Assembly: GCA_938011325.1 (NCBI GenBank)
Contig: CALLUD010000012.1
Location: 176,689-240,688 of the forward strand
Reading direction: 5' to 3'
Origin: an uncultured Spartobacteria bacterium
Lineage (GTDB): Bacteria; Verrucomicrobiota; Verrucomicrobiia; Chthoniobacterales; JAATET01
DNA: 64,000 bases
Under the pieces are notes generated by a model that was not told where the DNA came from, searched no databases, and was given only the letters and a program-made list of their open reading frames with translations. Shown one piece after another: positions 32,567 to 41,302 of this stretch. Both the position numbers and the translations under genes were made by a program. The first letter of the stretch is position 1. Each line of letters begins with the position of its first letter.

Positions 32567-33652
32567 TCAGCCAAACAGTCCCTTGCGCTTCTGCGGCGTG
32601 CGGGTCATCGCCTCGAAGCGCGCGTGATCGCGGCAGTTCGCGAGCGCTTCCTCCTTCGAAATTTGGTGCGTCGTGTATAGCTCGGCGAGCGAGTCGTCGA
32701 TGGTGTTCATGCCTTCGCGTCCGCCGATCTCGATCAATCCCACGAGCTGCTCGTAGCGCCGGTCGCGAATGCAGGCGCGGATTGCGTTGTTCGCAACGAG
32801 CGTTTCGGTGGCAAGCACGCGTCCGGATTTGTCCTCGCGAAGCAGCAGGCGTTGCGAAACGACCATTTCGAGGGCGTTTGCGATCTGCGCGATGATTTGC
32901 GGCTGCTGATCGCCGGGGAAGGCATCGACGATGCGGTCGATGGCCTTCGGGGCGTCGATCGTGTGCAGCGTTGCGAGCACGAGGTGACCGGTCTCGGCCG
33001 CGGTGATCGCGGCGCGGATCGTCTCCAGGTCGCGCATTTCGCCGACGAGAATGACATCGGGGTCCTGACGCAGGACGTGACGCAGCGCGTCGGCGAAGGA
33101 CTTTGTGTCGTTGCCGACCTCCCGTTGTTTGATGACGCTGCGGGCGTTGGAAAACACGAACTCGATCGGATCCTCGACCGTGATGATCATCGCCGAGCGT
33201 GTCTCGCTGATTCGTTTCACGATCGACGCCATCGTCGTGCTCTTGCCCGAACCGGTGATGCCGGTGAGAAGGACCAGCCCGCTTTCGAGCTGGCATGCGC
33301 GCTCGATGGACGGACGATGCCCCAGCTCGGCGAGACTGGGAATTTCCTGAGGGATGTAGCGAAATGCCGCCTCGACAGCCCCCCGGCTGTAGTGGGCATT
33401 GCCGCGGAAGCGTCCGAGATTTTCGACCTGCAGGGCGAAATCGAGTTCCCACTCGTCTTCGAAACGCGCGCGTTGCGCTTCGGTAAGCGTGTCGAGCAAC
33501 AGACGGCGGATCTCGTCGGGCTTCAACGGCTCGGTGTCCATGCCGGCGATCTCGCCATTGATGCGGACCAGCGGCGGCATGTCCGCGACGAGATGGAGAT
33601 CCGAGGCTTTGAGGGCGACGGCGTCACTGAGGAGCGAAATGAGGTCGCGCAT
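32567..33652 (-). CDS. pilT: PilT-type pilus retraction ATPase (second copy)
   Basis: PilT is the hexameric ATPase that retracts type IV pili for twitching motility. The 361-residue protein shows Walker A GITGSGKSTTMAS, the Asp box TVEDPIEFVF, Walker B DVILVGEMRDLETI, and the His box GHLVLATLHTIDAPKAIDRI. The C-terminal NNAIRACIRDRRYEQL corresponds to the AIRNLIRE motif of PilT, needed for retraction. It lies 6 bases downstream of a second PilT-like gene. No other pilus gene is in the window. Confidence 0.94.
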   Translation of the reverse strand: MRDLISLLSDAVALKASDLHLVADMPPLVRINGEIAGMDTEPLKPDEIRRLLLDTLTEAQRARFEDEWELDFALQVENLGRFRGNAHYSRGAVEAAFRYIPQEIPSLAELGHRPSIERACQLESGLVLLTGITGSGKSTTMASIVKRISETRSAMIITVEDPIEFVFSNARSVIKQREVGNDTKSFADALRHVLRQDPDVILVGEMRDLETIRAAITAAETGHLVLATLHTIDAPKAIDRIVDAFPGDQQPQIIAQIANALEMVVSQRLLLREDKSGRVLATETLVANNAIRACIRDRRYEQLVGLIEIGGREGMNTIDDSLAELYTTHQISKEEALANCRDHARFEAMTRTPQKRKGLFG

Positions 33653-33658
33653 GGAGAA

Positions 33659-34723
33659 TCAACGGCGTTGGGTGAGGTGGGAAATTCCGCGGAGGATGCG
33701 GCTGAGCTCGCCCGGGCGATCGACGGCGGCAATGGCCGCGGATTCGCTGATGACCCCGCGACGGCAAAGGGCGGCGACGCTTTGGAGCAAACTTTGCGCA
33801 TGGGTACCGTCGGAGCGTTCGATGAAATCGCGCAGTTCGTCGGAGCGGCCTTCCTCAATGTATTTGCGGGTGGCGCCGACGTTGGAAAAGAACTCGTAAG
33901 CCAGGGCGACGCCTTCGCCTCCGGCCTTCGGGATGAGCCGCTGGGCCAGCACGCCAAGCAACTGCTCGGAAAACACGCGCCCGAGCATGCGGCGATCCGC
34001 TTCGGGCAGCAGTTGCGACATGCGTTCGATCGCGTCGCCGGTATCGGAGCCGTGAATGGTCGCCAGCACGAGGTGGCCGGTCTCGGAGGCGTGAATCATG
34101 GTGACGGCGGAATCGGTGTCGCGGACCTCGCCGATGAAGAGAACGTCGGGCGCCTGGCGGAGCGATTGGCGGAGCCCATCGGCGAACGACGAGGTGTCGA
34201 TGCCGACTTCACGCTGGGTGAACACGCTGCAGTTGTCGCGAAAAACAAACTCGATCGGATCCTCGATGGTTACGATGTGCCGCGCATATCTCTCGTTCAT
34301 TTCCTCGAGACATGCGGCGAGGGTCGTCGATTTTCCGGAGCCCGCCGGCCCGGTTACGAGAATGATTCCGTTTTGCTTCGAAAGCCACTCGCGCAGTGCC
34401 TGCGCGGGAACGCCCAGATACTCGAGCTCGGGAATGGTCGCGCGGATGTGACGAAGCACCGCGCCGCGCCGGCCGAGGTTTCGGAAGAGATTCACGCGAA
34501 ATCGATGGCCGGAGTCCGCCACGAAGGAGGAGTCGAAATCGAGCGCCGACTCCGGCGCGCGGCAGGCCGCCCAAAGCTCGTCGAAGACCTCCGGGGGGAC
34601 GTCGTTGGCGTCGACGCGTGCCATGCCGCCCCCAATGCGAAGCGCCACCGGGGAGCCTTCGTGAAGGATGAGGTCGGAGGCGCCGTTGTTGACGGTGAGA
34701 TCGCAGAGTTGCTGCAGGTTCAT
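33659..34723 (-). CDS. PilT/PilU-type ATPase (first copy)
   Basis: The 354-residue protein is a paralogue of its neighbour. It has Walker A GPAGSGKSTTLAACLEEM, TIEDPIEFVF, Walker B DVLFIGEVRDTDSA and GHLVLATIHGSDTGDAIERM. The C-terminal region (FFSNVGATRKYIEEGRSDEL) lacks a clean AIRNLIRE motif, so it may be the PilU-like accessory partner that works with PilT; that assignment is inference. It lies 52 bases after the DUF2851 gene and 6 before the second PilT gene. Confidence 0.92.
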   Translation of the reverse strand: MNLQQLCDLTVNNGASDLILHEGSPVALRIGGGMARVDANDVPPEVFDELWAACRAPESALDFDSSFVADSGHRFRVNLFRNLGRRGAVLRHIRATIPELEYLGVPAQALREWLSKQNGIILVTGPAGSGKSTTLAACLEEMNERYARHIVTIEDPIEFVFRDNCSVFTQREVGIDTSSFADGLRQSLRQAPDVLFIGEVRDTDSAVTMIHASETGHLVLATIHGSDTGDAIERMSQLLPEADRRMLGRVFSEQLLGVLAQRLIPKAGGEGVALAYEFFSNVGATRKYIEEGRSDELRDFIERSDGTHAQSLLQSVAALCRRGVISESAAIAAVDRPGELSRILRGISHLTQRR

Positions 34724-34775
34724 TCGCGAATGGGGCTTATGATCGATAAACCGAACTAGGCGGGTCGTCGAGCAA

Positions 34776-36080
34776 CTAGCCGAGATCGCGCAGCGCCTTC
34801 ACCACGGCGCGAACATCCGCCGCCTCGCGCAGGTCGCGGTCGATTTGCAGCAGACCCTGCTGGTGCGCGGCGGACGCGAGGAACTTCGGGGAATCCGCCG
34901 CCCGTCCAAAAAGTCGCTCCGCGATCTCGCGCAGTGCGGAACCGGGAGCAGGACCGGGCTCGCGAAGCCAGGCAGCTTCATGGTGGAAGCCTCGGGAAAA
35001 TGCGACGGGGTGGAAGACATTCAGGAGAATGTCCTGGCGCCGCTGCGTGCCGATCAAGGCCTGTGGCCTGGGCATCTTTGCGCCGTTCAGATTGTAGCGC
35101 ATTGACCAGAACGGGTGATCGAGAGCGGCGAGCCGATGGAGAAACTCGCGTCGCGATCCGGTGGCAAGGGCATCGCGAACTGGACTCCAGGAGGCGGCGA
35201 CGACCGCGAGTGCGGCGACGCGACGATGGGGGTGATTGATCGGGCGGTTACCGCCGAACTTCCAGACATTGGCTGGCAGAATGAGGCGTGCATGGGCGGC
35301 CCGGCGTTTCCACCATGCCTGCCAGAGCGAGCGAAGGTGTTTTCGAGCTTCCGCGTCGGCGACCACCGGCTCGGGCGCTTCGAGAAAGCCAGCAAGGCCG
35401 AGCAACGCAGCTTCTCCAGCGGGGCTGGCTGCCAGCTCGAGTCCCGTGCGTTGGGCGAGGAGGCGGAGATTCAGGGCGTTGTGCTTGTAACCAAGTGCGG
35501 CGGCGATTGCCTCGAACCATGTTTCATCCTCGCCGCGCCATGCGACCTGGCGTTCGATCGCCGCCGCCTTCGTTTCAAGACGATGCTTCGCTGCGGCGCG
35601 GAGAATCGAACCGGCCAGTTCGGGATCCTCGGTGATCAGAAACGCAGGCGGTTTCGTGGCGGAGGGAGCACGGGAGGGAAGGTGAAGCTGGAAGACGTCA
35701 CGATGATCGCAGGTGCGCGTGAAGCATTCCTGAGAGGGTTGCCGGAGGAAGACGTGCAGGATCGTGTCGCGAAAATCCGGATTGGTCGCGTGCCCGTGCC
35801 GCTCCCAGTCGCGCGGGTCGAGATCGATCTCGACCGGGCCGCGGAGGAGTTTCCCGTCAATCCGGACACGGGCATCGACAAAGTCCGGGCCAGGTTCGCG
35901 ATTCCATCGTCCGAAGTCCTCGATGACGATGTGCCGGCCTTTCGAATCCGTCCACTCGTTGCCCAGCTCTCCAGTCAGCCAGCGCGCCTGGATTTCGAGC
36001 TCGGAAATGTCGTCGAACGAGCGCGTGCCCTCGCCGATGGTGGACCCGCCCGCGAGAAACGCCGAGCGGTAGGAGGTCAC
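34776..36080 (-). CDS. DUF2851 family protein
   Basis: The 434-residue protein matches DUF2851. The N-terminal block is ELEIQARWLTGELGNEWTDSKGRHIVIEDFGRWNREPGPDFVDA, shown here only in part as WNREPGPDFVDARV. It continues with GPVEIDLDPRDWERHGH and ILHVFLRQ. The family is widespread in Bacteroidota and Verrucomicrobiota and uncharacterised. The GPVEID and WxxHGH pattern resembles a nuclease or metal-dependent fold, which is only an impression. Its ATG overlaps the TIGR03790 stop by 4 bases. Confidence 0.9.
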   Translation of the reverse strand: MTSYRSAFLAGGSTIGEGTRSFDDISELEIQARWLTGELGNEWTDSKGRHIVIEDFGRWNREPGPDFVDARVRIDGKLLRGPVEIDLDPRDWERHGHATNPDFRDTILHVFLRQPSQECFTRTCDHRDVFQLHLPSRAPSATKPPAFLITEDPELAGSILRAAAKHRLETKAAAIERQVAWRGEDETWFEAIAAALGYKHNALNLRLLAQRTGLELAASPAGEAALLGLAGFLEAPEPVVADAEARKHLRSLWQAWWKRRAAHARLILPANVWKFGGNRPINHPHRRVAALAVVAASWSPVRDALATGSRREFLHRLAALDHPFWSMRYNLNGAKMPRPQALIGTQRRQDILLNVFHPVAFSRGFHHEAAWLREPGPAPGSALREIAERLFGRAADSPKFLASAAHQQGLLQIDRDLREAADVRAVVKALRDLG

Positions 36081-37651
36081 GATCCGCCTCCTCCGGGGTT
36101 CAGTTTCAGCGCGAGTTTGCCGAGCACACTTTGCTGCTCCTCGCTGCGAAATTCCTCAAGGGCCCGGCTCAATTGACGCATGGCCGCGTCACGATCCCCC
36201 ATTTGCCGGAGGACGGCGATCTGCTCGAGAGCGAGGCGAAACCGGATGGCCGTGCTCTTTTCGATCTTCTCCGCTTCGCGATAACTGGTGAGCGCGGAGC
36301 TGAACTTTTTCTCCGCCTGCTGCGCCTGGCCGAGCGCCTCGAGCGGCATCGAGTTCTTTCGCTCCTCTGCCAGCTTGCGAAGGTCGTCGGCCGCCTTGAT
36401 GGGATCACCGCCCGCGTTGAGCACAATGCTGCGATATTCCTGCCAGATGCTCGGCCGGTCGGTCGTGCTGAAATCCGACCAGCTTGCATAGGGGCGATAA
36501 AGAGGGTCGCCGATGATGACGTTCATCCACGAGAGCCCGAGGTGCGCCATGTAGGCGGCTTCGCCCAGGGTGAAGCCGGACATCAGGCGGTCCTGCAACA
36601 CGTCGAAATGCACCGTGAGACCGAGATAGGGCTCGTAGACATTTCCCATGGTGACAGTCGCCCCGCGCGCGAGCAGCGGTGCGGCCCAGGCGACGTTGGG
36701 ATCGCGAATGGTGCGTGCGCTGAACGAGTGGAGGTGAATTGCGATCGCACCGGGAAGAAACCGGAACTTCGGCTGCGCGAAGACGCCGGTGACTTCACTC
36801 GTATACCATCCGTAGTAAACGGCGGCGTCGGTGACCGGAAAGCCGCGGGGCAGCACATCGGGATCGATGTCCGTGATGACGGGCAGGCCCTGCGAGCGCA
36901 TCGACTTCGCGGCGGCAAACAGCCAGTTGTCGCCTTCGACGTAGCCGGCCGATTTGATGCTGCGTGCGTCGATGTAGGACCACCCCCACAGCCCGGTGCG
37001 CTCGGTCTCGATCGCGTTTGTGATCATTTTGCGAACGATCTCGTCGCTGGGGCCGTCGAGGCGGCAAACCAGCAGCGGAGTCTGCGAGGGGAGCGTCTCG
37101 AAAATGCGGGTGAAGCGGCGAAAATAGGGATTCGGAATGAACGCCGGAGGCTCGTCGAGCAGCGAGAAAAGCGCGGCCAGCTCTGAATCGACGGAAGCTT
37201 CGTTTTGCTGGACGAGCTTTTCCAGCGGGGCTCCGGGCTTGATGTCACCCAGCACTCCGGAGGACCGGACCTTTTCGTCCGATCGAATTTTCATCGGCAC
37301 GCCGCGCATGATCGCGACGAATCGCTTGTTCGAAGACGCGACGAAACGGCGGCCGTTGTCGTCGCGTTCAATCTTCCACCAATCCCGTTTGGTGAATGCA
37401 TCGCGAAGCGGCGCCTCGATGCGGACGAGATAGTGGTCGCGGGTGATCTCCTCGTCGCTGGAGCAATTCAGCCCGAGGACCTGATCGAAAGGAATTTCCC
37501 GCTTCTCTGCATAGAACTTTGCCAGTGCGCGGGATTCCGGATCGTTGCGGTTGTAAAGGACGACGGTCGCCCGGGCCTCATTCGACGGCTCCGCAAGCAC
37601 GGCGGAAGTGCCGCCGAGGACGAGCAACAATGCGGTGGCAAGAGCTTTCAT
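36077..37651 (-). CDS. TIGR03790 family exported protein
   Basis: The 524-residue protein has a signal peptide (MKALATALLLVLGGTSAVLA). It then shows the TIGR03790 pattern: VVLYNRNDPESRALAKFYAEKREIP, later FVAIMRGVPMKI, SELAALF, and DPNVAWAAPLLARGATVTMGNVYEPYL near residue 340. The C-terminal 120 residues are helical and TPR-like. As I recall, this family was noted for occurring mainly in genomes that carry exosortase/PEP-CTERM sorting, though its own function is unknown. It overlaps the MBL gene start by 4 bases upstream and DUF2851 by 4 downstream. Confidence 0.9.
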   Translation of the reverse strand: MKALATALLLVLGGTSAVLAEPSNEARATVVLYNRNDPESRALAKFYAEKREIPFDQVLGLNCSSDEEITRDHYLVRIEAPLRDAFTKRDWWKIERDDNGRRFVASSNKRFVAIMRGVPMKIRSDEKVRSSGVLGDIKPGAPLEKLVQQNEASVDSELAALFSLLDEPPAFIPNPYFRRFTRIFETLPSQTPLLVCRLDGPSDEIVRKMITNAIETERTGLWGWSYIDARSIKSAGYVEGDNWLFAAAKSMRSQGLPVITDIDPDVLPRGFPVTDAAVYYGWYTSEVTGVFAQPKFRFLPGAIAIHLHSFSARTIRDPNVAWAAPLLARGATVTMGNVYEPYLGLTVHFDVLQDRLMSGFTLGEAAYMAHLGLSWMNVIIGDPLYRPYASWSDFSTTDRPSIWQEYRSIVLNAGGDPIKAADDLRKLAEERKNSMPLEALGQAQQAEKKFSSALTSYREAEKIEKSTAIRFRLALEQIAVLRQMGDRDAAMRQLSRALEEFRSEEQQSVLGKLALKLNPGGGGS

Positions 37652-38439
37652 GCGGCGATGCGAAGACCGTCGAACGCCAGACGGACGTCCTCGGGAAGGG
37701 TGCGTTCGGTTTCTTCGTGAGGAAGGTCGTGGCAGATGTGCGTGAGGAAAATTTTGCGCGCTTCGATTCTGCGCCCAGCTTCCATGGCTCCCGCGACGGT
37801 CATGTGCGTGGGGTGGGGGCGGTGGCGAAGGCCGTCCACGATGAACCATTCCGCACCTCGCGCCGCCTCCTCCGCCTCGGCCGGGACCGCGCTGCAGTCG
37901 GTCATATAAGCGAGGCGTTTCCGTCCATTCTGCGAAAAGATGTAGCCGGTGGTGTCGAAGCGACCGTGAGGAAGCTGCACCGGCACAATGTCGAGGTCGC
38001 CGATCTGGAACGCGCCGGTGACTTCATGCGGGACGGGGCGAATGTAGTTTCCGCCTTGCGTGCTGCCGTCGAAGGCAAATTGAAAGACCCGGCGCAGGTC
38101 GGCCATCACGCGGGGCGTGGCGTAGATCGGAATATTGCCCCCGTTGAGCTCGCAGAATCGACGCAGATCGTCGAAGCCCATGATGTGATCGGTGTGCGAA
38201 TGCGTGTAGAGGACGGCGTCGATCTCGTTGATCCGCTCGCGCAGGCACTGGGTGCGAAAATCCGGCGAGGTATCGACCACAATCCGCACAGCCGGGGTGC
38301 GAATGAGAATCGAGGTGCGCAGTCGATTGTCGCGGGGGTCTTCCGAAGTGCACACGGCACATTCGCAGCCGATCATGGGGACCCCGTGAGAGGTGCCGGT
38401 GCCGAGAAAGGTGACTTCGAATTCCGGCGCTGCTTTCAT
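37648..38439 (-). CDS. PhnP-like MBL-fold metal-dependent hydrolase
   Basis: The 263-residue protein has the PhnP/phosphodiesterase-type metallo-beta-lactamase layout: FLGTGTSHGVPMIGCECAVC near the start (a Cys-containing structural metal site), the HxHxDH motif in YTHSHTDHIMGFDDLR, and later Asp in YMTDCS and His in FLTHICHD. The ATG at 38439 precedes the conserved domain directly. PhnP-type enzymes hydrolyse cyclic phosphodiesters, but the substrate here is unknown. It heads the minus-strand run leading to TIGR03790, DUF2851 and PilT, and diverges from recN across 39 bases. Confidence 0.9.
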   Translation of the reverse strand: MKAAPEFEVTFLGTGTSHGVPMIGCECAVCTSEDPRDNRLRTSILIRTPAVRIVVDTSPDFRTQCLRERINEIDAVLYTHSHTDHIMGFDDLRRFCELNGGNIPIYATPRVMADLRRVFQFAFDGSTQGGNYIRPVPHEVTGAFQIGDLDIVPVQLPHGRFDTTGYIFSQNGRKRLAYMTDCSAVPAEAEEAARGAEWFIVDGLRHRPHPTHMTVAGAMEAGRRIEARKIFLTHICHDLPHEETERTLPEDVRLAFDGLRIAA

Positions 38440-38478
38440 TTCGAGGGCGAAGCTGTCATATTCCGACTCGCTGCTGCA

Positions 38479-40134
38479 ATGCTCGCCTCGCTCCGTATCC
38501 GCAATTTCGCCCTCGTCGATCTGCTGGAATGGACCGTGCCGGCCGGATTTGTCGCGATCACCGGCGAAACCGGAGCGGGCAAATCCATTCTCATCGGGGG
38601 ATTGCAGCTGTTGCTCGGTGATCGCGCCGACAAGTCGGCCATTCGCACCGGAGAAAAGGAATGCGCCATCGAGGCGGCGTTCGTGCTGGATAGGAAATCG
38701 CCGGTGCACGGGATTCTCGAGGAGGCCGGCGTGGACCCGTGTGAGGATGGCCAGCTTCTCGTGAAGCGAATCATTTCCGCGACCGGAGCGGGGCGGCAGT
38801 TTGTGAATGGCTCGCCGTGCACGCTCGCCTTGCTCAAGCGGATCGGTGACTGTCTCGTCGATCTTCACGGCTCGCACGATCATCAGTCGCTTTTCGCCAC
38901 GGAGGCGCAGATTCGTCTGCTGGATGCCTTTGCGGGAATCGAGGAGACGGTGAATGAGTATCGTCGCGCGAGGTCCGAATGGCTCGCGTTGGAGAACGAG
39001 CGAAACGAGGCGGACGATGCCGCGCGATCCCGCGAGCGGGAGATCGATCTTCTCGAGCACCAGACGGCGGAGATCGCCGAGGCCGCGCTGCAGGAGGATG
39101 AAGAGGAGACGCTGGTCGCGAAGCACCAGGTCGCTGCGAATGCGCAAAAGCTGAAACAGCTTGCGGCGTCGGCGGCCCAGTTGCTCGCGGGCGATGAGGA
39201 TTCCATCCAAAGCCGCATGGCGGAGGCCGCGCGCCTGCTTCGCGAGATTTCCCGGCTCGATGAATCCCAATCCGCGCTGGTGGATCGGCACGCCGCGCTG
39301 GCGGAGGAGCTGGACGAGCTTTCGAACATGGTCTCGTCCTATGGCGAGCGGATCGACGCCGACCCGCAGGTGCTCGCGACGATCGAGGAACGGCTGGATT
39401 TGATTCAGAACCTGAAGCGGAAATACGGCACGACACTGGCCGAGGTCATTCACTACGGACGAGAGGCGGAGACCCGACTTGCGGAGTTGCGCAGACAGGT
39501 CGAGCGACGCGAGGGATTGGACGAGCAGATTGCCGCGGCGCGCGAGAAGACCCTGAACCTCGGCGCAAAAGTCAGCGCGGCGAGAAAAGCAGCGGGACCG
39601 AAACTGGCGGCATCCGTGCGTCGGCATTTGAAGGATCTCGGGTTCCTCAAGGCGGGATTCGAGATTGAGCTGACTGCATGCGAATCCGGCCCCGACGGAC
39701 TGGAGACCGTGGAATTTGTGTTCGCGCCGAATCCCGGCGAGCCTGCGAAGCCTTTGCGGGCGATCGCATCGAGCGGCGAGATTTCGCGTGTGATGCTCGC
39801 GTTGAAGACGTCATTGGCGGCGCAGGACGATGTGCCGGTGCTTGTTTTCGACGAAATCGACGCAAACGTCGGGGGCGAAGTGGCGCATGCTGTCGGACAA
39901 AAGATGCGAGAGATCGGTGAATGCCGGCAGGTGCTCTGCATCACGCACCTGCCGCAGGTGGCCTCCTCTGCGGGGGCGCATTTTGTCGTGGAGAAATCCG
40001 TATCGGGAGGAAGAACTTCCTCGAGGCTCACGGAGGTCGAGAAGGCCGAGCGCGAAAAGGAGATCGCGAGAATGCTGGGGAGCCGGAGCGGAGAAGCGGC
40101 GCTGGCGCACGCGCGGGAGTTGCTGGGCGCGTGA
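38479..40134 (+). CDS. recN: DNA repair protein RecN
   Basis: RecN is an SMC-like ATPase acting early in double-strand-break repair. The 551-residue product starts MLASLRIRNFALVDLLEW with Walker A TGETGAGKSIL near residue 30. A long coiled-coil middle follows (residues about 150-365), then the signature ASSGEISRVMLALK and Walker B VLVFDEIDANVGGEVA. The D-loop and His switch QVLCITHLPQVAS are also present. The reading frame is open far upstream, but the ATG at 38479 matches the family start. Its stop overlaps the GTG start of the next gene. Confidence 0.97.
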   Translation: MLASLRIRNFALVDLLEWTVPAGFVAITGETGAGKSILIGGLQLLLGDRADKSAIRTGEKECAIEAAFVLDRKSPVHGILEEAGVDPCEDGQLLVKRIISATGAGRQFVNGSPCTLALLKRIGDCLVDLHGSHDHQSLFATEAQIRLLDAFAGIEETVNEYRRARSEWLALENERNEADDAARSREREIDLLEHQTAEIAEAALQEDEEETLVAKHQVAANAQKLKQLAASAAQLLAGDEDSIQSRMAEAARLLREISRLDESQSALVDRHAALAEELDELSNMVSSYGERIDADPQVLATIEERLDLIQNLKRKYGTTLAEVIHYGREAETRLAELRRQVERREGLDEQIAAAREKTLNLGAKVSAARKAAGPKLAASVRRHLKDLGFLKAGFEIELTACESGPDGLETVEFVFAPNPGEPAKPLRAIASSGEISRVMLALKTSLAAQDDVPVLVFDEIDANVGGEVAHAVGQKMREIGECRQVLCITHLPQVASSAGAHFVVEKSVSGGRTSSRLTEVEKAEREKEIARMLGSRSGEAALAHARELLGA

Positions 40135-41243
40135 GACGGTGGGTGCTGACGCTGGGCTTTGCGGCGATTGGGATCGCAGCGATTTTCTTTGAGGCCACGC
40201 CGTTTGCCCGGCCGGTGGGGAACGAGATGCGTCGCTGGCTGGCGGGCCAGACTCTCGAAAGGGAATCCGTTGCCGTAACTGAGGTGCGATTCGCCGGGGA
40301 TGGTGAATCGATTCCCGCGCTCGATGCCGTGCTGTTGATCCGCGCCGTCGAGCGATTCGCTCCGCGGATGATTGTTTTTCTCAATCCGATCAAGCCGGAT
40401 TCGTCCGCGTCGATCCTTCGATCGCGCCTCAGCGAGGTGAAAGTCCCGATCGTCTTTTGCGGAATCGATGGCGTCCCGAAGCTGCCGCGGGTCTCGGCAA
40501 CCGATTCGATCGCACCGGCGGTCAGCGTGGAAATGCTGGAGCCCGTTTCGTGGCCGGCGGGGGCTTTTGTTTCGAGTCCCGGGAGCGTGACGCTTCTCGC
40601 GCGACTCGGTCGGGGGATCGTGCCGACGGTGACGCTCCAATCGGCACTCGTGGTGCGTGACGAGGCGCCCGGTGCCCTCGAAGGATCGGCGCCTGGATTT
40701 CTACACGCGGGAGGCTGGCTCAGTCCGGTGGATGCAAAGGGCGCGACGGAATCCAATCCTTTGGCCGGCGCGCTGACTTCATCGGTCGAACTCGAGGATA
40801 TATTGCTCCGCGTCGAGCGCGGCGAGCAGGGGGAGATTGACCTGTCGCTGGAGGGAATGATTCGCGGAAAGGTGCTGGCCGCGTGTGTAACGGGGGATCC
40901 AGGTGGCGGCGGCATTGGAGTCGCGGCCGTGTGCAATCGCCTCACGGAAAGAGTGAATCCGCCGTGGCTGGCGGTTGTGGCGGTGCTGGTGGTTGCGTCG
41001 CTGCCGTGGTGGCCGGGAACGCGTGGTGAGCGACTGCTGTGGGCCGTCGCGGCGTCCCTTTTGTGGGTGCTGCTTGCGCTGGGAATTTATCAGGAATTTC
41101 GGCTTGTGGCGTCGTGGGCCGTCGTGCCGCTGATGCCCCTGCTGGCCTTGATTCTGTTTTTCATCGGGAACCGAGCGGATCGAAGGCGGCAGGTCGAAGA
41201 CCACAACGATCAGCCGATTCCTCCCGCGAGCGCTGCGACGTAG
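40131..41243 (+). CDS. CHASE2-like membrane protein, unknown function
   Basis: The GTG at 40131 gives 370 residues and overlaps the recN stop (GTGA). One N-terminal membrane segment (TLGFAAIGIAAIFFEATPF) precedes an exported domain of about 230 residues with LLIRAVERFAPRMIVFLNPI. Three closely spaced membrane helices near residues 275-350 follow (WLAVVAVLVVASLPWW, LLWAVAASLLWVLLALGIY, AVVPLMPLLALILFFI). That order, extracytoplasmic sensor plus three helices, is the CHASE2 layout. Here only a short charged tail remains where a kinase or cyclase output would sit. CHASE2 membership is a moderate call. Confidence 0.7.
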   Translation: MRRWVLTLGFAAIGIAAIFFEATPFARPVGNEMRRWLAGQTLERESVAVTEVRFAGDGESIPALDAVLLIRAVERFAPRMIVFLNPIKPDSSASILRSRLSEVKVPIVFCGIDGVPKLPRVSATDSIAPAVSVEMLEPVSWPAGAFVSSPGSVTLLARLGRGIVPTVTLQSALVVRDEAPGALEGSAPGFLHAGGWLSPVDAKGATESNPLAGALTSSVELEDILLRVERGEQGEIDLSLEGMIRGKVLAACVTGDPGGGGIGVAAVCNRLTERVNPPWLAVVAVLVVASLPWWPGTRGERLLWAVAASLLWVLLALGIYQEFRLVASWAVVPLMPLLALILFFIGNRADRRRQVEDHNDQPIPPASAAT

Positions 41244-41302
41244 GCGGGGAAGTTTGGAAACTTTTGATTTGATGAACCCGCCGGCCCGACTATGTAGCCG
41301 CG

